Shown here in pieces: positions 1 through 10,042 of a DNA stretch of 64,000 bases. Each line of letters starts with the position of its first letter. The first letter of the stretch is position 1. A program made the translations under genes and the position numbers. The notes under the pieces were generated by a model. That model did not search any database. It was given only the letters and a program-made list of their open reading frames with translations, and had not been told where the DNA came from. Source of the DNA: AP-15 sp963747735 (lineage in GTDB: Bacteria > Pseudomonadota > Alphaproteobacteria > ATCC43930 > CGMCC-115725); NCBI GenBank assembly GCA_963747735.1, contig CAVVGE010000009.1:52439-116438 (forward strand). The letters are read 5' to 3'.

Positions 1-1378
1 GCGCCGTGCCGCCGATCGGGATGTCCTTGCCGAGATAAAGCTGCCGCTCGATCAGATGGGGCCAGGCGCGCATCGGCGTCAGCAGCCCTTCCAGCTTCGC
101 CCTCAGACGCCGGGCGGCCTCCAGGTTGCCCTCGTGGATATCCAGCACTACGCGGTCGCCATCGTAGCGGATGCGGTTTTCCGAACGCGGCAGATCCTCG
201 CTCTGCAACCAGAAATCGATCGAATACTCCGCCATCTTGTCAAACGGCATCTCGGGCAGCCACGCGAGATAGCCGGGCAATGCCTCGCCGCGGATCTGTT
301 CACCGTGCGACTTGGCGCACATCTGAATCAAGCCCAGCGGATACTCCCAATCTTTCCCGCTGAAGTAGAAGTCGCTAACCGCCAGCGTCTTCTGGAACAC
401 GGTGTGGTTAGGCTCCTTCAGCAATGCCATGACGATCGACATGTTGTGCCGGATGTAGTTGCGTCCGACCTGGCCCGAGCCGTTGGCCAACCCCTGCGGA
501 TGCGCGTCGCTCGCCGAGCGCAACAGCAGCAATGCGGAGTTCAAGGCTCCGCAGGCAGCCACCACGATGTCGGCCGAATACTGTTCCGGCTGGTTGTCGC
601 GGATCACATGCACGCGGCTGACGCTGCGGCCGCCGGCATCGGTCTCCAGCCGGGTGACGTAGGCGTTCGTCAGCAAGGTGAAATTGGGGTACGCCGCGCG
701 AGCCGGGTCGACGCAGATCACCTGGGCGTCGGCCTTGGCGTTGACCGCGCAGGGAAAGCCGTCAAAGGCGTCGCAGCGGATGCAGGGGCTGTAGGTGGTT
801 GCGCTGCCGTCGGGGTTCTGGTCGAGCTTGATGCCCAGCGGCAGATGGAATGGATGCAGTCCCTCGCGCTGCAGGATGCCGCTCAGCTCCTCGATGCGCC
901 GCTCGTGCCGGATCGGCGGATAGGCGTAGGGCGCGCTCGACCAGGGTTCAGTGGGGTCCTCGCCGCGCTTTCCGTGCACATGGTACAGCGCCTCGGCCGC
1001 GGTGTAGTAGGGTTCGAACACATCGTAGCCGAGCGGCCAGGCCGGCGAGATTCCGTCCTTGTGCCGCACTTCGCCGAAATCTTGTTCGCGTAGACGGAAC
1101 AGGGCGGCGCCGTACATTTTGGAGTTGCCGCCGACGAAATAGTGCAGCCCGGGATGAAACGCGCTGCCATCGCCGCCGTACCATGTCTCCGTCGCCTGGT
1201 AGGTGGCATCGACAAACACGGTCTTCGCATCCCAGTTGCCTCGGGACCGCGGCAGGTAGTCACCGCGTTCCAGCATGAGGATGCGCCTGCCGGTGCCGGC
1301 CAGGTGGTGCGCGAGGGAGGCGCCGCCGGGCCCGCTGCCAATGACGATGACGTCGTAATGGTCGGGCGTCGGCGCCAT
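1..1378 (-). CDS. GMC family oxidoreductase, N-terminal part (runs off the left edge)
   Basis: Reading leftwards from an ATG at 1376-1378, the frame stays open to the window edge (about 459 codons). The first 30 residues contain the FAD-binding Rossmann signature VIVIGSGPGGASLAHHL, followed by a GGNSKMYGAALFR segment typical of glucose-methanol-choline oxidoreductases. Near residue 290 there is a VVAACGALNSALLLLRSAS stretch like the conserved GMC region before the substrate domain. These flavoenzymes oxidise alcohols or sugars. It starts 2 nt after the stop of a second GMC reading frame, so the two were probably one operon. The C-terminal catalytic His/Asn region lies outside the window. Substrate unknown. 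Confidence 0.85.
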   Translation of the reverse strand, partial: MAPTPDHYDVIVIGSGPGGASLAHHLAGTGRRILMLERGDYLPRSRGNWDAKTVFVDATYQATETWYGGDGSAFHPGLHYFVGGNSKMYGAALFRLREQDFGEVRHKDGISPAWPLGYDVFEPYYTAAEALYHVHGKRGEDPTEPWSSAPYAYPPIRHERRIEELSGILQREGLHPFHLPLGIKLDQNPDGSATTYSPCIRCDAFDGFPCAVNAKADAQVICVDPARAAYPNFTLLTNAYVTRLETDAGGRSVSRVHVIRDNQPEQYSADIVVAACGALNSALLLLRSASDAHPQGLANGSGQVGRNYIRHNMSIVMALLKEPNHTVFQKTLAVSDFYFSGKDWEYPLGLIQMCAKSHGEQIRGEALPGYLAWLPEMPFDKMAEYSIDFWLQSEDLPRSENRIRYDGDRVVLDIHEGNLEAARRLRAKLEGLLTPMRAWPHLIERQLYLGKDIPIGGTA

Positions 1379-1380
1379 TC

Positions 1381-2274
1381 CTACAATTCCCCGCGTGCGG
1401 CCAGTGCGCGGATGCGATCCGCCGTGCGCAGCGCGATGCTGGTGATGGTCAGCGACGGGTTGACACCGCCGGTCGTCGGGAACACCGAGCCGTCGCAGAC
1501 CCAGAGATTGGGGATGTGCCAGCTCCGGCAATCCGCATTGACGACGCTCGTCGCCGGGTCGCCGCCCATGCGCGCCGTGCCGGCGAGATGATTGGTGTCG
1601 TCCTCTTGCCAAAAGATGTCGGTGGCGCCGACCGCTTCGAGGCTGGTCTGCATCTGGCCGAGCGCATGCCGGATCAGCGCCTTGTCGTTGTCGCCCCAGC
1701 TATAGGTGACGGGGGCGACGCGTAGCCCGTAGCGGTCCTTGTCATCGGCCAACGTCACCCGGTTGCGCTCGTCCGGCAGCATCTCGCCGACCATCTTCAA
1801 TCCGACCTGATGGTTGTATTTCTCCATCTCGTCGCGCAAGGCGTGGCCCCAAAGGCCGCGCGAGATGGTCTGTATCGACACCCATTCGACCGGCAGCGGC
1901 CCCTGCGCCATCCAGCAGTAGCCGCCGGCGAAATCCTTGCGATCGTCGTAGTTCCAGTGCTCGGTGATGGACAGCGAGGGCGGGCCTTTGTACCAGCGCA
2001 CCTCCTGTTCCATCGTGCCGAACACGGCTTGGTTGGACTGCGTCATCAGGTTCCTGCCAACGAGGCCGGAGCTGTTGGCGAGCCGTCCGGGCATCTGTCG
2101 GTGGCAGACGCCAGCAATAGCCGCGGCGTCTCGATCACGCCGGCCGCCCGGTTCATCCGCCGGGCCGCGCGGACGGCGGCGCCGGGATCGATCGTCGGGG
2201 CGCTCGCCGCGGCCGGCGAGCGCCGGCGACTGCTGCCTTGGCAGCCGGCCGAAAGGCGAGGGCCAGGACCGCAA
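1381..2274 (-). pseudogene. GMC oxidoreductase, C-terminal remnant (frameshifted, N-terminus missing)
   Basis: The last 240 or so residues are a clear GMC C-terminal domain: LANSSGLVGRNLMTQ, then HLAGTARMGGDP, then CDGSVFPTTGGVNPSLTI, the part carrying the catalytic residues. About position 2084 the frame breaks: upstream the matching text (AAGVIETPRLLLASATDRCPDG) is one frame off, consistent with loss of one C in GGCTCG. Further upstream no FAD-binding domain is found before the next gene's stop at 2337, so 250-300 residues appear to be missing. I read this as a truncated pseudogene; a base-calling error explains the frameshift but not the missing N-terminus. Confidence 0.7.
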
Positions 2275-2336
2275 GATCCAGGAATGCGGCGGTGGACGTC
2301 GCGAAGACGGTGGTGTCGCGCGTCATCCGCGACGCG

Positions 2337-4120
2337 TCAACTTTTCCCGCCGGGCAACACGCTGGCAAGGATCTGCCGGGCGCTCTCCTTCAACACGCTG
2401 CCCAGCTCCGGCTCGCTGCCCATCATAGTCATGAAGTTCTTTGCGTCTTTCGGCGTGATGTGCGGCGGCAGCGGAGGCACGTTTGGGTCGGTGTAGCACT
2501 CCAGGATCACCGGGCGATCGGCTGCCAGCGCCTCGTCCCACGCCGCGCCCAGCCGCTCCGGGTCATCGACGAAGATGCCTTTCAGACCCAGCAGTTCGGC
2601 GTATTTGTGGTAGGGGAAATCTGGGATGCTCTGCGTCGACTCGGTCTTGCCCTCGCCGAGCTGGATGCGTTCCTCCCAGGTCACCTGGTTGAGGTCGCGG
2701 TTGTTGAGCACCATGACGATCAGCCGCGGGTCCGACCATTCCTTCCAGTATTTGGAGATGGTGATCATCACGTTGAGCCCGTTCATCTGCATCGCCCCGT
2801 CGCCGATGAAGGCGATCACCACACGGTCGGGGAACGCCATCTTCGCCGCCACCGGGTAGGGCGTCGCCGCCCCGAGCGAGGCTAGGCTCCCGGACAGCGA
2901 TCCCATCATGCCGCGGCGCATCTTGATGTCGCGCGCATACCAATTGGCCACCGATCCAGAATCGTCGGTCATGATGCAGCGCTCAGGTAACCGCTTCGAC
3001 AATTCCCAGAACACGCGTTGCGGGTTTATCGGATCGGCCACTGTCATCGCCCGCTGTTCGAGTGTCTTCCACCACGCGGCGATGCCGGTTTCGATGCCTT
3101 TCCGCTAGGTGCTCGCCGGCTTCTGGTCCAGCAATGGCAGCAGGGCGCGCAACGTGACGGCGCTGCCCACCATGCTGACCTCCATTGGGTAGCGCAGGCT
3201 GAGCATGGTGCCGTCGATGTCGATCTGGACGCCGCGCGCGGCGCCGGGCTCGGGCAGAAACTCGCTGTACGGAAAGGCCGAGCCGACCATCAGGAAGGTG
3301 TCGCAGCCCTTCATCAGGTCCCAGGACGGCTTGGTCCCCAACAGGCCGAGCGATCCGGTGACCCAGGACAAATCGTCCGGCAGCGCGGCCTTGCCCAACA
3401 GGGCCTTGGCCACCCCGGCCTGCAACCTCTCGGTTACCGCGATCACCTCGTCGGTAGCGCCGAGCGCTCCGGCGCCGACCAGGATGGCGACTTTGTCGCC
3501 CGCACTGAGCACGGCGGCCGCCTGCTTAAGAAGGTCCATTTTCGGCAGTTGCGCCGGGCCGGCACCACCAACACCGGTGTGGGTGGTGCCGTGGACCACC
3601 GGCGGGTCCTGATAGGTCAGCTCCTGAAGATCGTTGGGGATGATGACGCAGGTGACGGTTCGCCTCGTGGAGGCGATGCGCACGGCCCGGTCGATCAGGT
3701 GACGAATCTGGCTCGGCACGCTGGCCATCGCAACAAAGTCCGCGGCGACGTCCTTGAACAGCGATTGCAGGTCTACTTCCTGCTGGTAATGCGCGCCGAT
3801 GGCGGTGCGCGCCTGCTGGCCGACGATGGCGACGACCGACACGTGGTCCATCTTCGCGTCATAGAGGCCAGTCAGCAGGTGGATCGCACCCGGCCCGGAA
3901 GTGGCATAGCAAAGCCCGACCTCGCCGGTGAACTTGGCGTGGCCCGATGCCATGAAGGCGGCCATCTCCTCATGCCGGACCTGGATGTATTGGAGGCTGT
4001 CCTTGACCTTTTCCAGCGCGATGTCGAGGCCGCCGACTCCGTCGCCGGGATAGCCATGAACGCGCTTGATCCCCATTCCTGCACGCGATGCCATACGAAA
4101 TCGCTGACGTTCATGCTCAT
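2337..4120 (-). pseudogene. Thiamine-pyrophosphate-requiring enzyme (pyruvate oxidase/acetolactate synthase-like), interrupted
   Basis: The frames together give a full-length TPP enzyme of about 594 codons. Starting at ATG 4118-4120 (MSMNVSDFVWHRVQEWG), the frame shifts at about 4070 within a GGGG run into IKRVHGYPGDGVGGLD, the N-terminal TPP-binding domain with its catalytic-Glu region. It runs through the central domain to an in-frame TAG at 3105-3107, then resumes in the same frame (IETGIAAWWKTLEQRAM) into the C-terminal TPP domain with GDGAMQMNG and VMVLNNRDLN. Family members decarboxylate 2-oxoacids or oxidise pyruvate. It is divergent from the lactonase gene at 4320. Whether it is a true pseudogene or carries sequence errors is unresolved. 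Confidence 0.8.
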
Positions 4121-4319
4121 TCGCGAGGCTCCGAGAGATGCAACCGAACGGGGATCACGGCGCCTGAGGACCCGATCAGAACTCAAGGCCACCCCTGCGC
4201 TGCGCGTAAAACACCAAACGCTGCTAACGGGCGAACGTTCCGCCGTTAGCGGGGATAGGGACGGCGACGAAGGCGTTTGCCGCCGAGTCTGTGAAGCTAA
4301 AACTGTCAAGGAGCTGCGG

Positions 4320-5204
4320 ATGGAAATCGAAGTGGTCGTGAATGCGGGTGCGACGATCGGGGAATCGCCGACCTGGGCGCCCACGGAGAAGGCGCTGTAT
4401 TGGATCGATGTGAAGAAGCCTGCGCTTTATCGTTATGGTCCGGCCACCGGAGACCAACGATCCTGGCCGATGTCGAGTGATATCGGCGCCTTCGCCTTGG
4501 TCTCCGGCCCGCCGGGCGCCGTGGTCGCGCTGCGGCATGGCATCTTTCGGCTCGATTTTGCCTCTGGGACGCTCGCGCGGCTGGCACCCCCGCCCTTCGA
4601 CCCGGCACTGTTCCGCTTTAACGAAGGTGCGTGCGACAGCGCCGGCCGCTTCTGGGTCGGGGTGATGTTCGACCCGCTCGATGGCGCCGTTCCGCCGCGG
4701 GAAGCGTCGCTGCACAGCTTCACCCTGGACGGCGGCCTGCGCGCCGAACCGGACGCCGCCGAACTGCATAACGGCATGGCGTGGAGCCCGGACGGTCGCC
4801 TGTTCTATCTGGCGCACAGCCAGCGGCGGGAGGTGCTCGCCTATGCCGTCGATCCGGGGACCGGCCGGCTCGGCGCCCGCAATCCCTTTGCCCGGGTGCC
4901 GCAGGCGCTCGGCCTTCCCGACGGCGCGGCGGTCGACCGCCAGGGCGGGTATTGGTGTGCCTTGCACGGCGGCGGCCGTTTGCGGCGCTACACGGCGGCG
5001 GGCGCGGTGGACCGGGACATCGCGCTGCCGGTGAGCCAGCCGACGATGTGCGCCTTCGGCGGCGAGGCGCTTGATATGCTGTACGTGACCAGCGCCACCG
5101 ACAAGCTCACCCTGGAGCAGCGCCAGCGCGAGCCGCTTGCCGGCGCGTTGCTGCGCCTGCGGCCGGGCGCGACGGGCATCGTCCGGCATTGCATGCTGCG
5201 ATAA
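4320..5204 (+). CDS. SMP-30/gluconolactonase (LRE) family sugar lactonase
   Basis: A 294-residue intact beta-propeller lactonase. It has the family metal-site landmarks: GESPTW near the N-terminus (Glu ligand), FNEGACDSAGRFWVGVM around residue 100, LHNGMAWSPDGRLFYLAHS near 150 (Asn and Asp ligands) and LPDGAAVDRQGGYWCA near 200. Such enzymes hydrolyse aldonolactones such as gluconolactone to the sugar acid in the cytoplasm. The start at 4320 is chosen because AAGGAG lies 6 nt upstream and the family usually starts just before the GESPTW strand; the open frame continues far upstream only by chance. It lies next to sugar-oxidising GMC genes, consistent with an oxidise-then-hydrolyse sugar pathway (inferred). 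Confidence 0.88.
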   Translation: MEIEVVVNAGATIGESPTWAPTEKALYWIDVKKPALYRYGPATGDQRSWPMSSDIGAFALVSGPPGAVVALRHGIFRLDFASGTLARLAPPPFDPALFRFNEGACDSAGRFWVGVMFDPLDGAVPPREASLHSFTLDGGLRAEPDAAELHNGMAWSPDGRLFYLAHSQRREVLAYAVDPGTGRLGARNPFARVPQALGLPDGAAVDRQGGYWCALHGGGRLRRYTAAGAVDRDIALPVSQPTMCAFGGEALDMLYVTSATDKLTLEQRQREPLAGALLRLRPGATGIVRHCMLR

Positions 5205-5216
5205 TCATCAGCGGCA

Positions 5217-7502
5217 TCATCCGGCTACCGCAGCATGCGAGAGGGTGATCGCGCTCCCGACGTCGAGAGCCGCGCACAGGGCTGCCGCGACCCGGTCCGT
5301 GCCTTCCGGGGTCGCAGCATCACGCGGCGGGAGCCGGCATATGTGCAGGCCGCCATTCTCGATCACCTCGACCTCGGTGTGACCCGAAGCGTCCCGCCGG
5401 AACTTCAGCGCGGCGCGGGATTGCCCGACTTGGATGTTGTGCACCGTGACCTCCGGCAGCCATTCGGGGAGCGCAGGATCGACGATCAATGTCTTGCGGG
5501 GCGCCAGCGGCAGCAGGCCGAGCATCGTGTTGACGAGCAGGATCACCGCGCCCGCAGACCAGGCCTGCGGCGAGCACGCGCCCGGATAGAGACCCGGATG
5601 CGGGTGACGCGCATCACGCGGGTGGCCGCCGAAAACCTCCGGCAGGCGGTCGAGGTCGAAGATCCGGCTCGCCGCAAGCAACGCTCCGGCCACCGCGTGC
5701 ATCGCCGCGTCGAATCCGTAGCGCTTGAGCCCACAGGCGGCGATCGAGTTCGGTGACGGCCAGACTGAGCCGAGATGATAGGCGAAAGGGTTGTAGGCCG
5801 GGTGCCGGCTGGACAGCGTGCGGATGCCCCAGCCGCTGAACATGTCGGGAGCCATCAGCCGCTCAGCGACGGCGCCGGCCTTGTCCTCGTCCACGATGCC
5901 GTAGGCGAGACATGCGCCGGGGTCCGACGCTACGGTCTTGACTTGGCGCTTGTCCGGATCGAGAGCCATGGCGAAGTAGCGCTCGTCGGGCATCCAGAAG
6001 CGCTCGTTGAACCGGCGCTTCAGCTCGCTTGCCTCGGCAAGAAGCCGGTCGGCCCGGTGGTGCTCGCCCGCCGCCGCGAAAGCCAGCGCTATGGCCTGCT
6101 TGCCGGCATAGTAGAGGCCTTGGATGTCCGACATGGCGATCGGATTGCTCACCATCCGCCCGTCCGGGTACAGGACCGCGTCGCCCGAATCCTTCCAGCT
6201 CTGGTTCTTCAAGCCGTTCAGGGCGCGCGTTTGATAGGGGTAGAAGCCCTCGCTGTCGGCGTTTTTCTCCATCCATTCGAGCGTGCCCAGCAGCTTGTCC
6301 CGCAGCGAGCGAAAGAACTCGAGGTCGCCGGTATGGGCGAGGTCGGCCGCCGCCGCGAGCAGGAACAGACCGGGCGTCGAATGGTCGCCGTAGTAATGGA
6401 GGAACGGTGTCCTGCCGAGTTGTGCAAGCGGCCCCCGCTCGCGCTGATGCAGGACTTTTCCTGGCTCCGCGTCGTAGCGGTCGTCCGTCGTCTCTGCGTT
6501 CCAGCGGCTGACTACTCGTAACGCGCCCCGCAGCGTGGCGGGGTTGAACGCGGCCGTCTGCAACGCCGTGACGTAGGCATCGCGCCCGAACAGTCCGGTG
6601 TAGTTCGGCATGCCCGCCACGACCATGAACGGCTCGGCGCCAGGCCCTTCAAGGAGCTGCAGCGAGGCGAGATCGGAGACCGCCCGCTCCCACGCCGCCT
6701 GCACCGCCGGGTTCGCCGCCGACAGGCGCGCACAGCCGGCGACCCAGTCGCGGCAAGCTAGGGTTGCGGGTGCATCGGGTGGAAACGACCCGTCGCGGCG
6801 ATAGAACGGCTCGGTCACCTCGCCTGTGAAGACCGGGGCCACCTCCACCGATATCAGACGCGGCTCGTGGGGACAGAGGCCGAGGCGGCAGGCCACTTCG
6901 TTGCCCAGGTCGGTCAGCTCGTCCCCGCCGGAGAGGCGGATGCGGGTCGCCAGATCGAGCTCGGGATGCCGGTAACAAAACTCCAGCCTGCCTCCGCTCT
7001 CCCCGGTTTCCTCGGCCCCGCCGCCGGACCAGCGGCGCCGGACCAACGCCTGCTGCTGCCGCTTGCCTGATTGTGCCTCGTTCAGGTCGGCAAGTCGGCC
7101 GCAAGCTCGAGCGATAGCGTGACCGATGTCTCGATCATCGCATGATTGGTCACGAAGATGTCGAGGCGCAGGCCGCCGCCGCAGAAGGCGTTGACCTGCA
7201 CCTCGATGCCCTTGCCGGCGATCTCACCACCGCTGCCGCTGTCGTCTTCCGGCGTCGGACCGGCGGCGCGCCCGGCGGGTGACGGCGCGAGGTGATAGGA
7301 GGTGATGAAGTGGTGATTTGCGACATTCGCCGACACGAACATCGGCGAGGCGCCGTCCACCTTGAACCTAAAGCGCGACAGGAAGCGGGTCTGGTGAAGG
7401 TATAACCCCTCCATCCCGCCGCCGATGCGACCGTGCGGTCACCAGCACCACGCATCCCCGATGCGCGATCAGATTGTCCGGGCGCACCGCGCAGCGGTTC
7501 AT
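5217..7502 (-). pseudogene. Glycogen-debranching-type amylo-alpha-1,6-glucosidase, two compensating frameshifts
   Basis: The C-terminal 609-codon frame (5217-7046) is an (alpha/alpha)6-barrel glucosidase with GMPNYTGLFGRDAYVTALQT, HYYGDHSTPGLFLLA, GLKNQSWKDSGDA and CSPQAWSAGAVILLV. The N-terminal beta-sandwich lies in two other frames: MNRCAVRPDNLIAHRGC from ATG 7500-7502, then RIGGGMEGLYLHQTRFLSR up to a stop at 7082. Joining the text requires single-base corrections at about 7438 and 7090, which cancel out so that 5217-7502 is exactly 762 codons. It probably trims alpha-1,6-linked glucose oligomers. The frame upstream (7499-7726) has a disordered-looking sequence that may be an N-terminal extension; I see no certain gene in 7503-7879. 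Confidence 0.75.
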
Positions 7503-7879
7503 GTCCGCGAAAGGTTTCGCTGACGCTCCCGGTTCGCAGGAGGTCGAGTGGCTTCCGGCGCCCGCCGACCAACAAACTCACCGGTATCGCCATTCGAGGC
7601 GAACGATGTCACAGGTGCGAGCGCTTCCGGCGTCGATCCCGTCGATCCGGGTTCGAATGCGAGAGCTTTGGGCTGGTCGGCATCGGATTTCAGTGCCGTG
7701 GCCGTCGACGCATTCGGGTTATCCATGCGTCCTCTCCATCATGGGCTGAAGCTCGCGGGCAACGATCGGATAGAGGTACGGCCCGCCCTGGGACAGCGGT
7801 TGCCCGCTGGCTGGAACAGCCCGCTCTCGGGGTCAGGCGTCAGGACGGGGCAACCCGGCCGATCGGCAGTCAGAGCCGA

Positions 7880-8650
7880 TCACTCGTCGATCCACTGGAT
7901 GCCGTAATACGTCAGAAGTTTTTCATCGTAGGCCGGATCGATCATCGTCGATGGATCGTATGTCGGACTGTCCTTGACCCGTTGACGATCGAGATTGAGG
8001 TTCACCAGCTTATCGGTCCAATCGATCTCCCGTGCCGAGCGCGGCGAAATCAGGACCTTCTTCCCGGGCCACCAGTTCTTGGTATCGACGACGAGGTAAT
8101 GGATGCGCCAATCGGCATCCTCGACGAGAAAGTCTTCGACGTGACCGATCTCGCCGTCGGTGGCGTGGATATGATACCCGGTGACCTCTTCGATGCTGCG
8201 CAGATGCGGATCGTCGCGGCTGCGCTGGACGTCGGCAATAACCTCATCGTGCCGCCTCGCGGCCGCGAAAGGTGATCCCGCCATGGTGCCGCCCATATAG
8301 CCGGCACCGCCCATGTAAAAGCCGGTGCCCCAGTACGGGCTCCAGCCATAGTAGTCGTAAACAGTGGTCTCCATCTGTCGCGACACCGCCCGATCGGTGT
8401 CGATCTCCGGGCTGTCCTTGACCTGCTGCATGGTCAATCCGACCGAGAACTCGTCTCCTCTTGTGTCAAGACGACCGAGGACGGAGGGAGGCAGCAGGAC
8501 TTTGCGGCCGGACAGCCAGTTGCCGGTATCGACCACCAACCAGCGCACGGACCACCTGGCATCGTCAAACAGAAAGTCGCTGACCGTGCCAATTCGACCA
8601 TCGCTCGCGGCGATGGCGTAGCCATTGATTAACGATGCACTCCTCAACAT
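7880..8650 (-). CDS. Protein with two PRC-barrel domains
   Basis: 256 residues. PRC-barrel 1 occupies roughly residues 5-80 (INGYAIAASDGRIGTVSDFLFDD, WLVVDTGNWLSGRKVLLPPS). PRC-barrel 2 occupies about 145-225 (VTGYHIHATDGEIGHVEDFLVED, YLVVDTKNWWPGKKVLISP). They are linked by a Gly/Tyr-rich segment (WGTGFYMGGAGYMGGTM). No signal peptide or membrane segment is visible, so it is probably cytoplasmic. PRC-barrels occur in the photosynthetic reaction-centre H subunit and RimM, and in many stress proteins of this clade; the precise role is unknown. It lies just downstream of another PRC-barrel gene on the same strand, 38 nt apart, so the two are probably co-transcribed. Confidence 0.85.
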   Translation of the reverse strand: MLRSASLINGYAIAASDGRIGTVSDFLFDDARWSVRWLVVDTGNWLSGRKVLLPPSVLGRLDTRGDEFSVGLTMQQVKDSPEIDTDRAVSRQMETTVYDYYGWSPYWGTGFYMGGAGYMGGTMAGSPFAAARRHDEVIADVQRSRDDPHLRSIEEVTGYHIHATDGEIGHVEDFLVEDADWRIHYLVVDTKNWWPGKKVLISPRSAREIDWTDKLVNLNLDRQRVKDSPTYDPSTMIDPAYDEKLLTYYGIQWIDE

Positions 8651-8688
8651 TGCGTGCTCCTGTAGCGTTTACGTGTCCTGCAGATCTG

Positions 8689-9608
8689 CTATTTGAAAGC
8701 GGGATCAGCCTTCGGATCGGTTGCAGCCTCCGCTGAGAGGTGCATCTTCCAGTACGAATCCACTTTCTGACTCTGCTGATCGAAGTGGCCGGGGCTGGTA
8801 AATTGGTCCTTCTTCACCTGCGGAGCGGCATTCATCGCGCCTTTGGTGGTGTCGAGCACGAGCAGGCTCGCGTTCGGGGTTATTTTAAAGTCCTCCCAGG
8901 GGACCGGGACGTAATTTGCATCGATGCCGAAAATTCCGCCGCGCGCGATGACCAGATAGGCGATCTTGCTGGTCTGCGGGCTCATCAGCAGGTCATCGAC
9001 GCTCCCGAGCGCCTGATTCTGCGGGTTGCGCACGCCGGTGCCGAGCAGCTCATCAGACCGGTATGAGGTATTCTTGCCGGTGACCGGTTGCGCGGCGGCG
9101 ATCTGCTGCTGCCGCCAGCCCGGTACATCTGCCCGCGATGCGCCCCCGCTATGCAGATCGGCCAGGTAGACTTTGTAGATCTCGCGGGTCGTGGCGAGCA
9201 CGTCCTCACATTGCTGCTGTTGGCCGTGTCGGGCGAGAATGTCGGCGGATGCAATGAGGGTACGGACCTCGTAGCCCGGGCGCACGGTATGGTAACCGGC
9301 CGCACCAGTCGCCGGGTGGTGACGCATCGAAGAACCGTAACCGTACCCGTAACCAAATCCGGCTATCGGATAGCCGTAGCCGTAGACGGATTCGCCCAGC
9401 CAGTAGCCCTCCTTCCCCATCTGACTGTCGAAGGCGCGCAGATCGCTCAGACACTTTGCCGCGGGCTTGTGGCGGAGACGGACTGCTCACTGGGCGGGGC
9501 CCGGTTCACCGTGCCGGTTGCCGCAGGAGGCTCAGCCGCGAGCAGCGGCGCAGCCAGACCAAGCCAGAAACAAGTAGCCGCGGAGCCGGCGAGAATCGTG
9601 CGTTTCAT
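8689..9608 (-). CDS. Exported PRC-barrel domain protein with a probable frameshift
   Basis: From ATG 9606-9608 the frame encodes a signal peptide (MKRTILAGSAATCFWLGLAA followed by PLLAAEPP) and stops after about 55 codons. The rest continues in another frame as AKCLSDLRAFDSQMGKEGYW, then a Tyr/Gly-rich stretch, a helical region (YEVRTLIASADILARHG) and a C-terminal PRC-barrel (LLGTGVRNPQNQALGSVDDL, YLVIARGGIFGIDANYVPVP). The length 920 nt is one base off a multiple of three, so a single-base indel near 9465 is likely. It resembles exported PRC-barrel stress proteins of alphaproteobacteria. If the frameshift is real, only the 243-codon frame from 9420, without a signal peptide, would be made. 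Confidence 0.72.
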
Positions 9609-9783
9609 ATGCTTCCTCTCCTTGTTGCGGGTTTGGCCCGACGGGGACTTGGGCTGCCGTTAGCATGGCCACCAAGTCGAGATGGCGGTCGCCGGATGAC
9701 GGCGGCAGAATCGGAAACTACCGAGACTGAGTGCGGGCAATTCGCCGATCACCAAGCTCTCGGCAGCTAAGCAGCATCCATTG

Positions 9784-9864
9784 CTACCACCGCCGGCGAT
9801 ACCCGTAATAACCACCGCCGCCGAAAAGGAGCAAAAGCACGACGATAATCAGGATGGTTGTCAT
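9784..9864 (-). CDS. DUF3309-type 26-residue membrane peptide, copy 1
   Basis: The sequence MTTILIIVVLLLLFGGGG followed by YYGYRRRW is a single hydrophobic helix, a Gly4 turn and a basic aromatic tail, the pattern of DUF3309 peptides. Two paralogues lie at 14799-14879 and 26777-26857, all on the minus strand and exactly 26 codons. The leader is conserved between copies, with a small palindrome at 9887-9898 and a TAGGTAGATTCCGAG-like site at 9931-9949. A good Shine-Dalgarno (AGAGGAAG) lies just upstream. Probably inner-membrane; function unknown. Confidence 0.72.
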   Translation of the reverse strand: MTTILIIVVLLLLFGGGGYYGYRRRW

Positions 9865-9886
9865 AGCTTCCTCTAAACCATAAATC

Positions 9887-9898
9887 GGGGAACTTCCC
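9887..9898 (-). promoter_or_regulatory. Palindrome in the DUF3309 copy-1 leader
   Basis: GGGGAACTTCCC about 25 nt upstream of the start. A palindrome of the same shape but different sequence occurs at the equivalent place in copies 2 (14902-14914) and 3 (26880-26892), suggesting a conserved hairpin or operator. Confidence 0.5.
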
Positions 9899-9930
9899 TT
9901 CTGCATATGGGTTCAGAATAACGGCGTCAC

Positions 9931-9949
9931 CATCCTCGGAATCTACCTA
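9931..9949 (-). promoter_or_regulatory. Shared motif, copy before DUF3309-1
   Basis: Reads TAGGTAGATTCCGAGGATG on the minus strand, a variant of the TGAGTAGTTTCCGAGCCT motif, about 68 nt upstream of the peptide start. Confidence 0.5.
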
Positions 9950-10042
9950 GTGCCCGCCGGTAGAATCTGTCGTCAACGTCGCACTTGACAGGACAACGCC
10001 GACGATGGCCAAGGCGGCGAAGGGTCTGACCGGAGGCACGAC

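Noticed and set aside
3105..3107. Recoded amber (pyrrolysine-like) codon
   Set aside because: No supporting tRNA or element is visible and the gene also carries a frameshift, so mutation or error is simpler.
3018..4319. Upstream extension of the lactonase frame (728 codons)
   Set aside because: It is antisense to the conserved TPP enzyme and not protein-like; the start at 4320 has a good ribosome site.
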